Positions 7,138 through 14,491 of a stretch of DNA of 14,491 nucleotides are shown here, piece after piece. The position numbers and the translations under genes are program-made. The notes below the pieces were generated by a model. That model saw only the letters and a list, made by a program, of their open reading frames with translations. It made no database searches and had not been told where the DNA came from. Source of the stretch: Solirubrobacterales bacterium. GTDB lineage: Bacteria > Actinomycetota > Thermoleophilia > Solirubrobacterales > Solirubrobacteraceae. The first letter of the stretch is position 1; the number at the start of each line of letters is the position of its first letter. Where the stretch lies: the NCBI GenBank assembly GCA_003244035.1, contig QHBV01000283.1, forward strand, positions 1 to 14,491, read 5' to 3'.

Positions 7138-7374
7138 TCAGCCGGCGTTCCGAGGGTGGCCGGTCGACTGCGAGCCTTCGCCTGCCGCGCCGCCGGCGCC
7201 CTCGTCCGCAGAATGGCGCTCGCGGCCTCGCGCGTCGCGGTCGCCGTCCCCGGGTGGGTCCGCGTTGCCGTCGTCGTGCGGGCTCTCGGCCTCCTCGGCG
7301 TTCTGGTTCGACACCGCTCCGGGCGGATCCTGATCGCCGTAGGTCTCTTCGGTGTCCGAGCGTCGCTCTTCCAT
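7138..7374 (-). CDS. Possible small acidic disordered protein
   Basis: A 78-residue frame from an ATG at 7374 to a TGA. The product begins MEERRSDTEETYGDQDPP and is almost wholly polar: rich in Glu, Asp, Gly, Asn, Gln and Arg, with no hydrophobic stretch, cysteine or membrane segment. It would therefore be intrinsically disordered and cytoplasmic. I do not recognise a family. In favour of a real gene: it fills an otherwise empty gap, keeps the same strand as its neighbours, and has a composition unlike a random GC-rich frame, which would be loaded with Ala, Pro and Arg. Against: third-position GC looks only moderate, the ribosome binding site is weak (CCAGG just before the start), and a 95-codon frame lies opposite it on the plus strand. 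It could instead be non-coding spacer. Confidence 0.4.
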   Translation of the reverse strand: MEERRSDTEETYGDQDPPGAVSNQNAEEAESPHDDGNADPPGDGDRDARGRERHSADEGAGGAAGEGSQSTGHPRNAG

Positions 7375-7493
7375 CGCCTGGAGCTACCCGCCGAGGCTGG
7401 GTGGTCAAACACGACGCGGCGCCTACCAGCCGCCGGAACCTGAGCGCGCACAACCCCAGCCCACCTGACCAGATTGCACTCCGACGCCGATCG
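7375..7493. other. Spacer after the GH-like gene
   Basis: A 119-nt non-coding gap between the stop of the large GH-like gene and the possible small acidic gene. It contains a short imperfect inverted repeat (CGGCG near 7420 with CGCCG about 10 nt later) but no T-rich tract and no clear promoter elements. A terminator for the preceding transcription unit would be expected here but cannot be shown. Confidence 0.3.
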
Positions 7494-10082
7494 CTACGGA
7501 AGCTGGGTCGAGCTGCGCGGATGGCCGATCAGGCCTGCCCACGCGGCGTAGCTCGGACGCTTGATCTGGCTCAGGTTTGGCGCGGGGTCTGAAACGGTGC
7601 CGTCGCTCGGCTTGCGCGCCGGCGGGTCGACGAGACCGGAGTCGAAGTTCAGCTGGGGCGGCTGGGTGTAGAACAGGAACTGGGTGAGCATCGCGATCCC
7701 GGCTCCGGCCGCGAGCCTCGCCCTGCCGCCCACCACCTCGGCGACGCGGCTCATCACATCCCAGTTGCGCGTGAGCACCGCCGCCTGGGTCTGGCGGGTG
7801 ACGTAGTCCTGCTGTGAGATGCGCCGGCGCTCGGTAACCGGGAGCCGCGCGTACTGGGCCTCGAACAGCAGCCGGTAGGGGCGGTACTTCGACACGAGGA
7901 CCGCCGCCGGCGCAAGGCGCGCCGGCACGAGCTGCGGGTACAGGAAGGTCTTGAGGACGTTCAGCAGCGCGGCGCCCTCGGTCAGGAAGATCAGCGGGTT
8001 GGCCGGCCCGCCGAGCCCCGCCCAGCCCAGCTGGGAGAGAATGCCGTGCGTGATGCTGGCGGCGCTGGTTTCGTAGCCGTCGAGAACCGGGGTGGCGCTC
8101 GTCCACGGCTCCGAGCGCAGAGCGTGGATGTCGCCGTAGTTGTGCTGGCTCCACGCAAAGGCGGCGCCGGTCGCATCGGGCTCGAACTGGCCGGCCATGA
8201 GCGTCTTGGCCAGCGCGCCGACGAACGTCTTCACATTCGTCGCCAACCGCGTCGAGGGTCCGAGGTTGTCGTCGCTCGCCGGGCCGAGCAGCGTCGGGCT
8301 CGTCCTCCCGCTCCCCGACTTGGCGCTGAGCGCCTGGGAGACGCGCTGGGCCGTCTGGAACATGTCGGCGACCACCTGGCTGGAGAGGAGGTTGTCCGAG
8401 CCGACCGCGAAGCCCGAGGCAGCCGAGGTGGGAGGCCGCTGGGGCCATCCCTCCGGGCCGTTGGGCTCGTTGACGAACTCCAGATAGTCGATCGCTGCCT
8501 CCGCCGGCGGCGAGGGCAGCCGGCTGTACTGCTTCAGTGGCCCCGCCTGGCCCTCCGCGACCAGTGCCGCCCACACCCCACGATCCCGGTGGTAGCGCGC
8601 CATCAGGAAGGTGATCCAAGCCTCCCAAGCCGAGCCTGGCCCGACGTCGAAGCGCTGCTGGCGGGGATCCCACGGGAGGCGGAACCTGGCGTCCTTCCCC
8701 GACTGGACGGAGTGTGGGTTATGCGGATCGCTGCGGACCGTGCGGGGGGTCACGCTCGCTCTCGAGGGGTCTCCGCCGGCGCTGGGTGGCAGCCACTGCG
8801 ACGGGATCCGGTCGGGCAGCGACGCGCGCCAGGCGTCGATCTCGAACTCGTCATCGCGCAGTGCCGGCGGCGCGAGCATGTATCCCGGGCCGGTGCGATA
8901 CCGCGGCGAGTAGCGGACGTCGATCTGGAAGCTGTAATTGACCCACGACGGGTAGCAGCGCGAAGCCAGCACGATCTTGAGCGCCTCGCCCGGCGGTTGG
9001 CACCCGCCGCGCGCGAGCGCCGGGGCGAATCGCTGCCCGCCGGCGGCCAGAACCGTCTGGTCGAGCGCGTCGAGGAATGCGAGCGTCGAAGTGGTGATCT
9101 CGGCCAGCACTGCGTTCTCGCCCGGCCCTACGTACTGGTAGGGCTGATACTGCTCGAAGGCGAACCAGTCGACGAACAGCCGTACGTACGGCGTGTCGGT
9201 CTCGGCGAAGAACGACATGTTGTCCGCCCGGCGGATGTCCTGCGTGTCGAACAGCCGGTCCAGGTCCGGATAGCGGCCGGCCGCGCGCGCGCTCGCTACC
9301 GCGCCACACGGCCGGCCGAGCGCTCGGTCGTCGATCACGCCCGGCACGCTCGTGCGCACGCGACCACTCGAGAGGCCGAGCGGCGCCATGCACACGCACT
9401 TGCGCAGCTGGCTGATCTGCAGCGCAGCGAGCTGGGCGTCGAGCTGGCCGACGACGTCCGTGATCGGCGCGCCCGCGGCCTCGAGCGCTCGGGCCAGTCC
9501 GCCGGCTATCAGCACCAGCGGCCCGGGAGGGCCAGAGAGCAGATCCAGCAAGCTCGCCTGCTCGCCAGGTGCCGGCACGTCGTACGCGCCGTCGGTCGGC
9601 CCCGTGGCTCCAGACGCATCCACCGCGAGATGTGCTCGCTGCTCGGCGAGCGCCGGCACGCCGAGCAGGCCGATGGCCTCGCGCACCGAGACCGCGGCTA
9701 GGCTGCTGGACGGCCCCGCGCTGGCCGCGCCCGCCAGCAGCGTCCTGCGCGCAGGCAGGTCGAGTGCGGCGAACCGGCGCTGCGAGGACACGCGGTCCAG
9801 CGCGTCCAGGTAACCGTCGACAAGGCTCCGATCGCCGGCGCCGCAGGTCGAGTACAAGGCGGCGAATAGCTCCGCGAAGGCCGTCGCCGCGCCCGCGCTC
9901 GAGGAGGACACCGTCTGCGCCAGCGCCGCGAACGCCGCCTGACGCTCCCCACCGAGCTCGTCACCCGAGCGGCCAACCTCGTCCGCAAGCGCTTTTCCCC
10001 AGGGTACGCAACCCCACGTGCCCAGCGCCCCCGTAGCCGCCGCGGCGCGCAGCAGGAACACCTTCCTGGTCCATTCCTCCAC
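7494..10082 (-). CDS. Putative exported glycoside hydrolase-like protein (clan GH-A barrel) with N-terminal helical domain
   Basis: About 862 residues. The N-terminus TRKVFLLRAAAATGALG resembles a Tat signal with RK in place of RR. Residues about 30-160 are helical and Ala-rich and vaguely recall the gluconate 2-dehydrogenase subunit 3 family. From about residue 290 the sequence follows a clan GH-A barrel: YVRLFVDW near W306, a strand ending SRCYPSW near 375, YLEFVNEPNG with E539 in the NEP position of the acid/base, LLGPASDDN, FAWSQHNYGD with H647, and FLTEGA with E702 as likely nucleophile. The substrate is unknown, and I cannot name the GH family. The open frame extends to 10619, but that part lies inside nuoN in another frame. 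The GTG at 10082, 5 nt after the nuoN stop, is the best start. A GTG at 10061 is an alternative, with GGAGGA lying 13 nt before it. Close packing suggests co-transcription with nuoLMN. Confidence 0.7.
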   Translation of the reverse strand: MEEWTRKVFLLRAAAATGALGTWGCVPWGKALADEVGRSGDELGGERQAAFAALAQTVSSSSAGAATAFAELFAALYSTCGAGDRSLVDGYLDALDRVSSQRRFAALDLPARRTLLAGAASAGPSSSLAAVSVREAIGLLGVPALAEQRAHLAVDASGATGPTDGAYDVPAPGEQASLLDLLSGPPGPLVLIAGGLARALEAAGAPITDVVGQLDAQLAALQISQLRKCVCMAPLGLSSGRVRTSVPGVIDDRALGRPCGAVASARAAGRYPDLDRLFDTQDIRRADNMSFFAETDTPYVRLFVDWFAFEQYQPYQYVGPGENAVLAEITTSTLAFLDALDQTVLAAGGQRFAPALARGGCQPPGEALKIVLASRCYPSWVNYSFQIDVRYSPRYRTGPGYMLAPPALRDDEFEIDAWRASLPDRIPSQWLPPSAGGDPSRASVTPRTVRSDPHNPHSVQSGKDARFRLPWDPRQQRFDVGPGSAWEAWITFLMARYHRDRGVWAALVAEGQAGPLKQYSRLPSPPAEAAIDYLEFVNEPNGPEGWPQRPPTSAASGFAVGSDNLLSSQVVADMFQTAQRVSQALSAKSGSGRTSPTLLGPASDDNLGPSTRLATNVKTFVGALAKTLMAGQFEPDATGAAFAWSQHNYGDIHALRSEPWTSATPVLDGYETSAASITHGILSQLGWAGLGGPANPLIFLTEGAALLNVLKTFLYPQLVPARLAPAAVLVSKYRPYRLLFEAQYARLPVTERRRISQQDYVTRQTQAAVLTRNWDVMSRVAEVVGGRARLAAGAGIAMLTQFLFYTQPPQLNFDSGLVDPPARKPSDGTVSDPAPNLSQIKRPSYAAWAGLIGHPRSSTQLP

Positions 10083-10087
10083 TCTGT

Positions 10088-11773
10088 CTAGAAGATCCCG
10101 GTGATCGCCCGGCCGGCGTGGGCGGCGAGGCGGAACAGCGGCGAGGGGAAGATCCCGAAGAGCACGCTCGCGGCGGCGAACACGGCGGCGACGAGGACGA
10201 CCTCGGCTTGGGGCGCCGCCTGCGCCGGGGTCAGCGTGCCGCCGGGCTGGGGATCGAGCCGGCCGCCGGGCTCGGGCTCGAGCCGGCCGTCGGGTTCCAG
10301 CGCCGGGACGCCGTCCTGGTCGGCCTCGGGCGAGGCGCCGGCGATCCTCGGCAGCGCCGGCCCAGGGCCGGCGCCGGGCCGGGCGCCCGCGCCCAGTGCT
10401 CGCGCCGGCGATAGCGCCCCCGCGCCCATCCAGATTGTCGCCACCACCCGCAGGTAGTACCCGAGCGAGATCATCGAGCCGACCACGAGCACGATCGCCA
10501 GCCACGTGTAGCTGCCGCTGACGAGCGCGTGGATCAGCTGGAACTTGCCGACGAAGCCGACCGTCCCCGGGATCCCCGCGAGCGCGAGCATCGCGATCGT
10601 CATCGGCCACGCGAGCCACGGCGCTCGCGCCCCCAGCCCCGCGAGTGCCGAGATGTCATCGCCGGAACCGCCGGCGTCGCCCGTGCCCTCCACCCCCACG
10701 ATCACCGCGAACGCGGCGAGGTTCATCGCCAGGTAGACGCCCAGGTAGAGCACCGTCGCCTGCACCCCGAGCTGGGTGCCGACGACGACGCCCCCGAGCA
10801 TGTAGCCCGCCTGGGCGACGCCGGAGTAGCCGAGCATCCGCTTGAGCGAGGACTGGCCGAGCGCGCCGACGTTGCCCACGACGATCGTGATCGCCGCGAC
10901 CGCCGCGATCACGGGCGCCCACGTCTCCTGCGCGCCGATCGCCGCGACGTCGAAGAAGCGCAGGATCACCCCCAGCGCGGCGGCCTTGGTCGCGGTCGCC
11001 ATGAAGGCGGTGATCGGGGTCGGGGCGCCCTCGTACACGTCGGGGGTCCACTGGTGGAAGGGCGCCACCGAGGCCTTGAAGGCGAACCCGACGATCGCCA
11101 GCGCGAGCCCGGCGAACAGCAGCGAATCGCCGAGGATCCCGCCGCTGAGCTTGCCCTGCGACACCGCCGCGGCGATCGTGGAGAAGTCGGTCGAGCCGGT
11201 GGCGCCGTAGATCAGCGCGAGCCCGTAGGCGAGCGTCGCGGAGCCGACCGATCCGATCACCAGGTACTTGAGCCCGGATTCGAGCGAGTCCTCACGCCGC
11301 GTCTCCGACGCGCACAGGATGTACAGCGGGATCGACAGCAGCTCGATCCCGAGGAACAGCGTGATCAGGTTCTGGGCGGAGACGAGCACGCCCATCCCGA
11401 GCACGCTGAAGAGCAGCAGCGAGTGGTACTCGCCGTGGCCGGACTCGCGCGGAGCGCGGGTGCGCAGGCTCATCAGCACGACCGCCGCCGCCGCGACGGC
11501 GAAGATCAAATCGAGCAGGAGCGCGAGGTCGTCGACCGCGAGCGCGCCGGAGACGATCTGTGCGCTGTGGGGAAACCGTGCGACCTCGGCCGTGATCGCG
11601 CCGGCGAGCGTCAGCAGCGCCAGCAGCGGGACGACCCGCTCGCGCGCGATCGCGCCCGGGAGCAGGCCGACGAGCAGCACCACCAGCGCGCCGGCGGCGA
11701 GCACGGCGAACGGCGACAGCGCGGCCCAGTCGATGTGGGGGCCGGCGACGTGGGTGGCGGCGAGCGCAGTCAT
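10088..11773 (-). CDS. nuoN: NADH-quinone oxidoreductase subunit N
   Basis: An antiporter-like membrane subunit of respiratory complex I, 561 residues with about 14 helices. Family hallmarks are visible: GIELLSIPLY with E144 in helix 5, GFAFKASVAPFHQWTPDVYEGAP with K233 in helix 7, TATKAA with K263 in helix 8, and GFVGKFQL with K410 in helix 12. These are the charged residues that form the proton path in NuoL/M/N. The protein is longer than the usual length of roughly 485 residues because of a Gly/Pro/Ala-rich insertion at about 450-521, before the last helix. The insertion contains a degenerate LEPxPGG repeat. The ATG start overlaps the nuoM stop by 4 nt (ATGA), indicating translational coupling. 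The next gene starts 5 nt after the stop. Confidence 0.96.
   Translation of the reverse strand: MTALAATHVAGPHIDWAALSPFAVLAAGALVVLLVGLLPGAIARERVVPLLALLTLAGAITAEVARFPHSAQIVSGALAVDDLALLLDLIFAVAAAAVVLMSLRTRAPRESGHGEYHSLLLFSVLGMGVLVSAQNLITLFLGIELLSIPLYILCASETRREDSLESGLKYLVIGSVGSATLAYGLALIYGATGSTDFSTIAAAVSQGKLSGGILGDSLLFAGLALAIVGFAFKASVAPFHQWTPDVYEGAPTPITAFMATATKAAALGVILRFFDVAAIGAQETWAPVIAAVAAITIVVGNVGALGQSSLKRMLGYSGVAQAGYMLGGVVVGTQLGVQATVLYLGVYLAMNLAAFAVIVGVEGTGDAGGSGDDISALAGLGARAPWLAWPMTIAMLALAGIPGTVGFVGKFQLIHALVSGSYTWLAIVLVVGSMISLGYYLRVVATIWMGAGALSPARALGAGARPGAGPGPALPRIAGASPEADQDGVPALEPDGRLEPEPGGRLDPQPGGTLTPAQAAPQAEVVLVAAVFAAASVLFGIFPSPLFRLAAHAGRAITGIF
10238..10309. repeat. 24-bp tandem repeat inside nuoN
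   Basis: Two near-identical 24-bp units at 10238-10261 and 10262-10285 differ by only a few bases (unit begins GCCGCCGGGCT, ends GAGCCG). A third, decayed unit follows at 10286-10309. The period is a multiple of three, so the nuoN frame is kept. The repeat encodes the RLEPEPGG / RLDPQPGG stretch of the hydrophilic insertion in NuoN. Slipped-strand expansion is the simplest origin. Confidence 0.8.
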
Positions 11774-13287
11774 GGCGTGCTCAGAGGCGCGTAGGAGGTA
11801 AAGCCGACGGGGGTCGTGATCTGCTGCGCCTGTACCTGAGCGAGCGTAGCCTTGACCGTCGGCTCCGAGCGCCGCAAGCCGAACTGGGGATAAAGGGCCA
11901 GCACCAGGATCACCCCGACGAGCGGGACGAGCGCGGCCAGGTCCGCCAGGCCGATGTCCTGCGAGTGCACCCCGGGTCCAACCCGGTTGTGCATCGAGCG
12001 GATGAACAGCCGCAGCGCGTACACGGCCGCACCGATAACGCCCAGGAACGCGATCGCGGCGATCGCGAGCTTGGCCTTGAACACGCCGAGCAGGATCAAA
12101 AATTCTCCGACGAAGTTCGAGGAGCCGGGCATCGCCAGCGTCGCGAGCGCGACGATCAGGAACAGCGACGCGAGCACCGGCGCGCGGAACGCGATCCCGC
12201 CCATCTCGCGCAGCTTCTCAGAGCCACCCGCGCGCGCCGCGAGCGCCGCGACGATGAAGAACAGCGGCGCGGTCACGAGCCCGTGGTTGACCATCTGCAG
12301 GAGCGCGCCCTGACCGCCCTCGGGGCGCAGCGAGAAGATCCCGAGCGTGATGAAGCCGAGCTGGGCGACGCTCGAGTACGTCACCACCAGCCGCGCGTCT
12401 GGAGAGGTGAACGCGAGCGCGGTCGCCCACAGGATCGAGACCAGCGCGACGAGCAGCATCAGCGTCTGGAAGTGCACCGAGGCGTACGGGAACAGCGGCA
12501 GCACGATCCGCAGGAAGCCGTAGGCGGCGACCTTCGCGACCACGCCTGAGAAGACCGCGACCGCCGGGATCGGCATCGACTTGTACCCGTCGGCGACCCA
12601 GCCGTGCAGCGGGACGAGCGGCATCTTGACCACGAACGCGACAGCGAAGCACAGGAAGATCCACTCCTGCGAGGCGTGCGAGAGCGGCAGCCCGCGCAGC
12701 GAGGAGATCACGAAGGTGAGCGGCGTGCCGTGCTGGTCGGAGGCGAGCACGCCGGTGGCGATCGCCGCGGCGAGCATCAGGAACGAGCCGACCAGCGTGT
12801 ACACGACCAGCTTGGTCGTGGCGCGGACGCGCTCGCCCGTCCCCCACATCCCGGTGAGGAAGTAGAACGGGATCAGCATCAGGTCGAAGAACGCCACGAA
12901 CAGCGCCAGGTCCTGGGCGCAGAAGGCCCCGAGCACGGCGCTCTGGGCGAGGCCGAAGTGGAAGTAGAAGAGGCGGGGACGGTCCCACTCGCGCAGGGCC
13001 GAGAAGATCAGCGAGGCGCTGAACAGGACCGCCGTGAGCACCAGCAGCGCGACGTTGAGCCCGTCGATCCCGAGCTTGTAGTGGATCCCGAGTGCCGAGA
13101 TCCAGAGCTTGTCGGTGACGAACTGCAGCCCCGCGTGACCGAGGCGAAAGCGCGCCAGGAACGAGATCGCGATCCCGAGCGTGATCAGGCTGCCGGCGGC
13201 GGCGAGCCACCCGACCGCGCGGCGCGGGAGCTGCGAGGCGGCCAGCGAGATCGCCAGCGGCAGCCAGATCAGGATCGAGAGGGTCAC
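11770..13287 (-). CDS. nuoM: NADH-quinone oxidoreductase subunit M
   Basis: An antiporter-like proton-pumping subunit of complex I, 505 residues, the normal length. Recognisable segments are GMWGTGERVRATTKLVVYTLVGS (146-168), FVVKMPLVPLHGWVADGYKSMPIPAVAVFSGVVAKVAAYG with K221 and K252 in helices 7 and 8, and the YSSVAQLGFITLGIFSL segment that follows. In helix 5 the position usually held by the key glutamate (FWELMLIP-type sequence) reads FFDLMLIP, with D135. That is a conservative change I believe occurs in relatives. The start codon is GTG at 13287, 7 nt after the nuoL stop, giving MTLSILIWLPL as a normal first helix. There is no clear Shine-Dalgarno sequence, so reinitiation after nuoL is likely. 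The stop overlaps the nuoN start. Confidence 0.95.
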   Translation of the reverse strand: MTLSILIWLPLAISLAASQLPRRAVGWLAAAGSLITLGIAISFLARFRLGHAGLQFVTDKLWISALGIHYKLGIDGLNVALLVLTAVLFSASLIFSALREWDRPRLFYFHFGLAQSAVLGAFCAQDLALFVAFFDLMLIPFYFLTGMWGTGERVRATTKLVVYTLVGSFLMLAAAIATGVLASDQHGTPLTFVISSLRGLPLSHASQEWIFLCFAVAFVVKMPLVPLHGWVADGYKSMPIPAVAVFSGVVAKVAAYGFLRIVLPLFPYASVHFQTLMLLVALVSILWATALAFTSPDARLVVTYSSVAQLGFITLGIFSLRPEGGQGALLQMVNHGLVTAPLFFIVAALAARAGGSEKLREMGGIAFRAPVLASLFLIVALATLAMPGSSNFVGEFLILLGVFKAKLAIAAIAFLGVIGAAVYALRLFIRSMHNRVGPGVHSQDIGLADLAALVPLVGVILVLALYPQFGLRRSEPTVKATLAQVQAQQITTPVGFTSYAPLSTP

Positions 13288-13294
13288 GCGCGGG

Positions 13295-14491
13295 TCACGA
13301 GGAAGAGATCAGGAAGTACAGGGCGATCGCGGACATGCCCACGACGATCGCGCCGGCGTAGAAGCGGACCAACCCGGACTGCCAGCGGCGGACCGCGGCC
13401 GAGCCGGCGCGAACGACCCCGAGCGTGCCGTCGGTGACCGTGCCGGTGATCACCACCCGCTCGAGCACGGACTGGGCGAAGTGGCCGAGCCACAGCGCCG
13501 GGCGCACCACGACGAGGTCGATCAGCTCGTCGAAGTACCACTTGTGGGCGAGGAACGTGTATAGGGCCGGCAGCCGCTGGCGCAGTCGCGTGGCGAGTGC
13601 GGGCGAGCGCAGCCAGATCCGGTAGGCGATCGCGATCCCGACGAGCGCGATCGCCGCGCCGACGATCAGCCCGATCCAGGCGGAGGAGGCCGTGGGCTCC
13701 GAGCGCGCCAGATGTGAGTCGGCGAAGGTCGTCGACAAGAACCGGGTTACGCTGTCGTCGACGCCGGGGATCTGCACGATCCCGCCGACCACGGCCAGCA
13801 GCGCGAGCGCCGCCATCGCGAGCTTCATCGGCCAGTCGCGCTCGGCGATGTGGTGCTCGGGGCCGGGGAAGCCGACATCGGCGTCTTCGGCCTCGCCGGT
13901 CAGTGGGTTCGTGGGAACCTCGGCATGGGCGAGGTGGCCCTCCTGCAGCGAGAGCGCCTCCTCACACGGCTTGCCGAAGAACGCTCGGAAGATCATCCGG
14001 AAGGTGTAGAGCCCGGTCAGCAACGCGCCTACGTAGCCGGCGATGCCGAGGACCTCGAAGCCCCCGCCGCGGTGGTCGAGGAACGCGATGATGTCGTCCT
14101 TGGAGAGCCAACCCGAAAACGGCGGCAGGCCCGTCAGGGCCAGGCCGCCCACTACGAAGCACCCGAAGGTGAACGGCATCGCCTTGCGAAAGCCGCTCAT
14201 CTTGTCGAGCGACTGGACCCCGGCCATCGCGCCGATCAGCGAGCCGGCGGCCATGAACAGCAGCGCCTTGAAGAACGCGTGGGTCATCAGGTGAAACAGC
14301 CCCGCGGAGTACGCCCCGACGCAGACCCCCATGATCATGTAGCCGATCTGGGACATCGTCGAGTACGCGATCACGCGCTTGAGGTCGGTCTGCACGAGCG
14401 CGATCGAGCCGGCGATCAGGAGCGTCAGGCAGCCGCCGATCGCGCCGACGTCCGCGGCGCTCGGCGCCTGCTCGAACAGCGGGTGCATGCG
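13295..14491 (-). CDS. nuoL: NADH-quinone oxidoreductase subunit L, 3' part
   Basis: The C-terminal 398 residues of the largest antiporter-like subunit of complex I. The 5' end of the gene lies beyond the right edge, and the frame is open to the last base. The visible part begins RMHPLFEQAP and contains TDLKRVIAYSTMSQIGYM, the MTHAFFKALLFMAAGS helix with its conserved His and Lys, and LTGLPPFSGWLSKDD. The latter half has a hydrophilic loop (about residues 180-225), then HKWYFDELIDLVVVRP, which leads into the long lateral helix that braces the NuoM and NuoN subunits. A final membrane anchor ends LYFLISSS. The stop is 7 nt before the nuoM start. Gene order L-M-N is the standard end of a nuo operon. 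Confidence 0.95.
   Translation of the reverse strand, partial: RMHPLFEQAPSAADVGAIGGCLTLLIAGSIALVQTDLKRVIAYSTMSQIGYMIMGVCVGAYSAGLFHLMTHAFFKALLFMAAGSLIGAMAGVQSLDKMSGFRKAMPFTFGCFVVGGLALTGLPPFSGWLSKDDIIAFLDHRGGGFEVLGIAGYVGALLTGLYTFRMIFRAFFGKPCEEALSLQEGHLAHAEVPTNPLTGEAEDADVGFPGPEHHIAERDWPMKLAMAALALLAVVGGIVQIPGVDDSVTRFLSTTFADSHLARSEPTASSAWIGLIVGAAIALVGIAIAYRIWLRSPALATRLRQRLPALYTFLAHKWYFDELIDLVVVRPALWLGHFAQSVLERVVITGTVTDGTLGVVRAGSAAVRRWQSGLVRFYAGAIVVGMSAIALYFLISSS

Noticed and set aside
7156..7443. 95-codon plus-strand frame with a hydrophobic stretch
   Set aside because: It is the only plus-strand candidate in this region, lies opposite the better-looking acidic frame, and its Val/Ala/Arg content is what the complement of Asp/Gly/Arg codons would give.
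8046..9701. Long 551-codon plus-strand frame opposite the GH-like gene
   Set aside because: The product is Arg/Ala-rich with no recognisable domain. It is the antisense shadow of a minus-strand gene that has clear motifs.
10083..10619. Upstream extension of the GH-like gene to 10619
   Set aside because: It lies wholly inside nuoN in another frame, and its translation is Arg/Ala/Gly-rich without structure. The Tat-like N-terminus begins at 10082.
10529..11794. Plus-strand 421-codon frame opposite nuoN
   Set aside because: The product is an Arg/Asp/His/Glu-rich mirror of hydrophobic nuoN codons. nuoN is unmistakable on the minus strand.

Overview
The window is a GC-rich stretch in which, apart from one truncated gene at the left edge, every supported gene lies on the minus strand. 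The protein features (double-domain ThyX-like protein, a GTG start on nuoM, NuoL/M/N with actinobacterial-style sequence, high G+C) suggest an actinomycete, most like the Thermoleophilia/Solirubrobacterales. That placement is an impression from protein style and was not tested by a search.

Layout from the right edge, in the direction of transcription. (1) 14491-10088: the end of a complex I (nuo) operon, nuoL (truncated by the window), nuoM and nuoN, very tightly packed (7 nt gap, then a 4-nt ATGA overlap). (2) 10082-7494: a large putative exported protein starting about 5 nt after the nuoN stop. It has a Tat-like N-terminus, a helical domain and a C-terminal half that reads like a clan GH-A glycoside hydrolase barrel. 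(3) 7374-7138: a possible small acidic, disordered protein, followed by a repeat-rich non-coding stretch (about 6940-7105). (4) 6888-5263: a long protein with two tandem ThyX-like (flavin-dependent thymidylate synthase) halves. (5) 5067-364: a four-gene sugar/glycan operon with two different SDR-type nucleotide-sugar epimerases/dehydratases, a DPM1-like family 2 glycosyltransferase, and a large multi-pass membrane protein of GT-C/PMT-like appearance. (6) 2-340, plus strand: the C-terminal end of an AMP-forming acyl-CoA synthetase, convergent with the sugar operon.

How they may work together: NuoL/M/N are the antiporter-like proton-pumping subunits of respiratory complex I. In the sugar operon, the two SDR enzymes would make or remodel a nucleotide-activated sugar. 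The GT2 enzyme would load a sugar onto a lipid carrier, and the membrane protein could transfer it outside the membrane. This is inferred from families and gene order. The large GH-like protein is the least expected member, because its position suggests co-transcription with respiratory genes.

No rRNA, tRNA, CRISPR array, insertion sequence or phage gene was seen. I found no clearly new multi-gene system. The best candidates for a second look are the GH-like protein, the asymmetric double ThyX, the NuoN insertion, and the repeats upstream of the ThyX gene.
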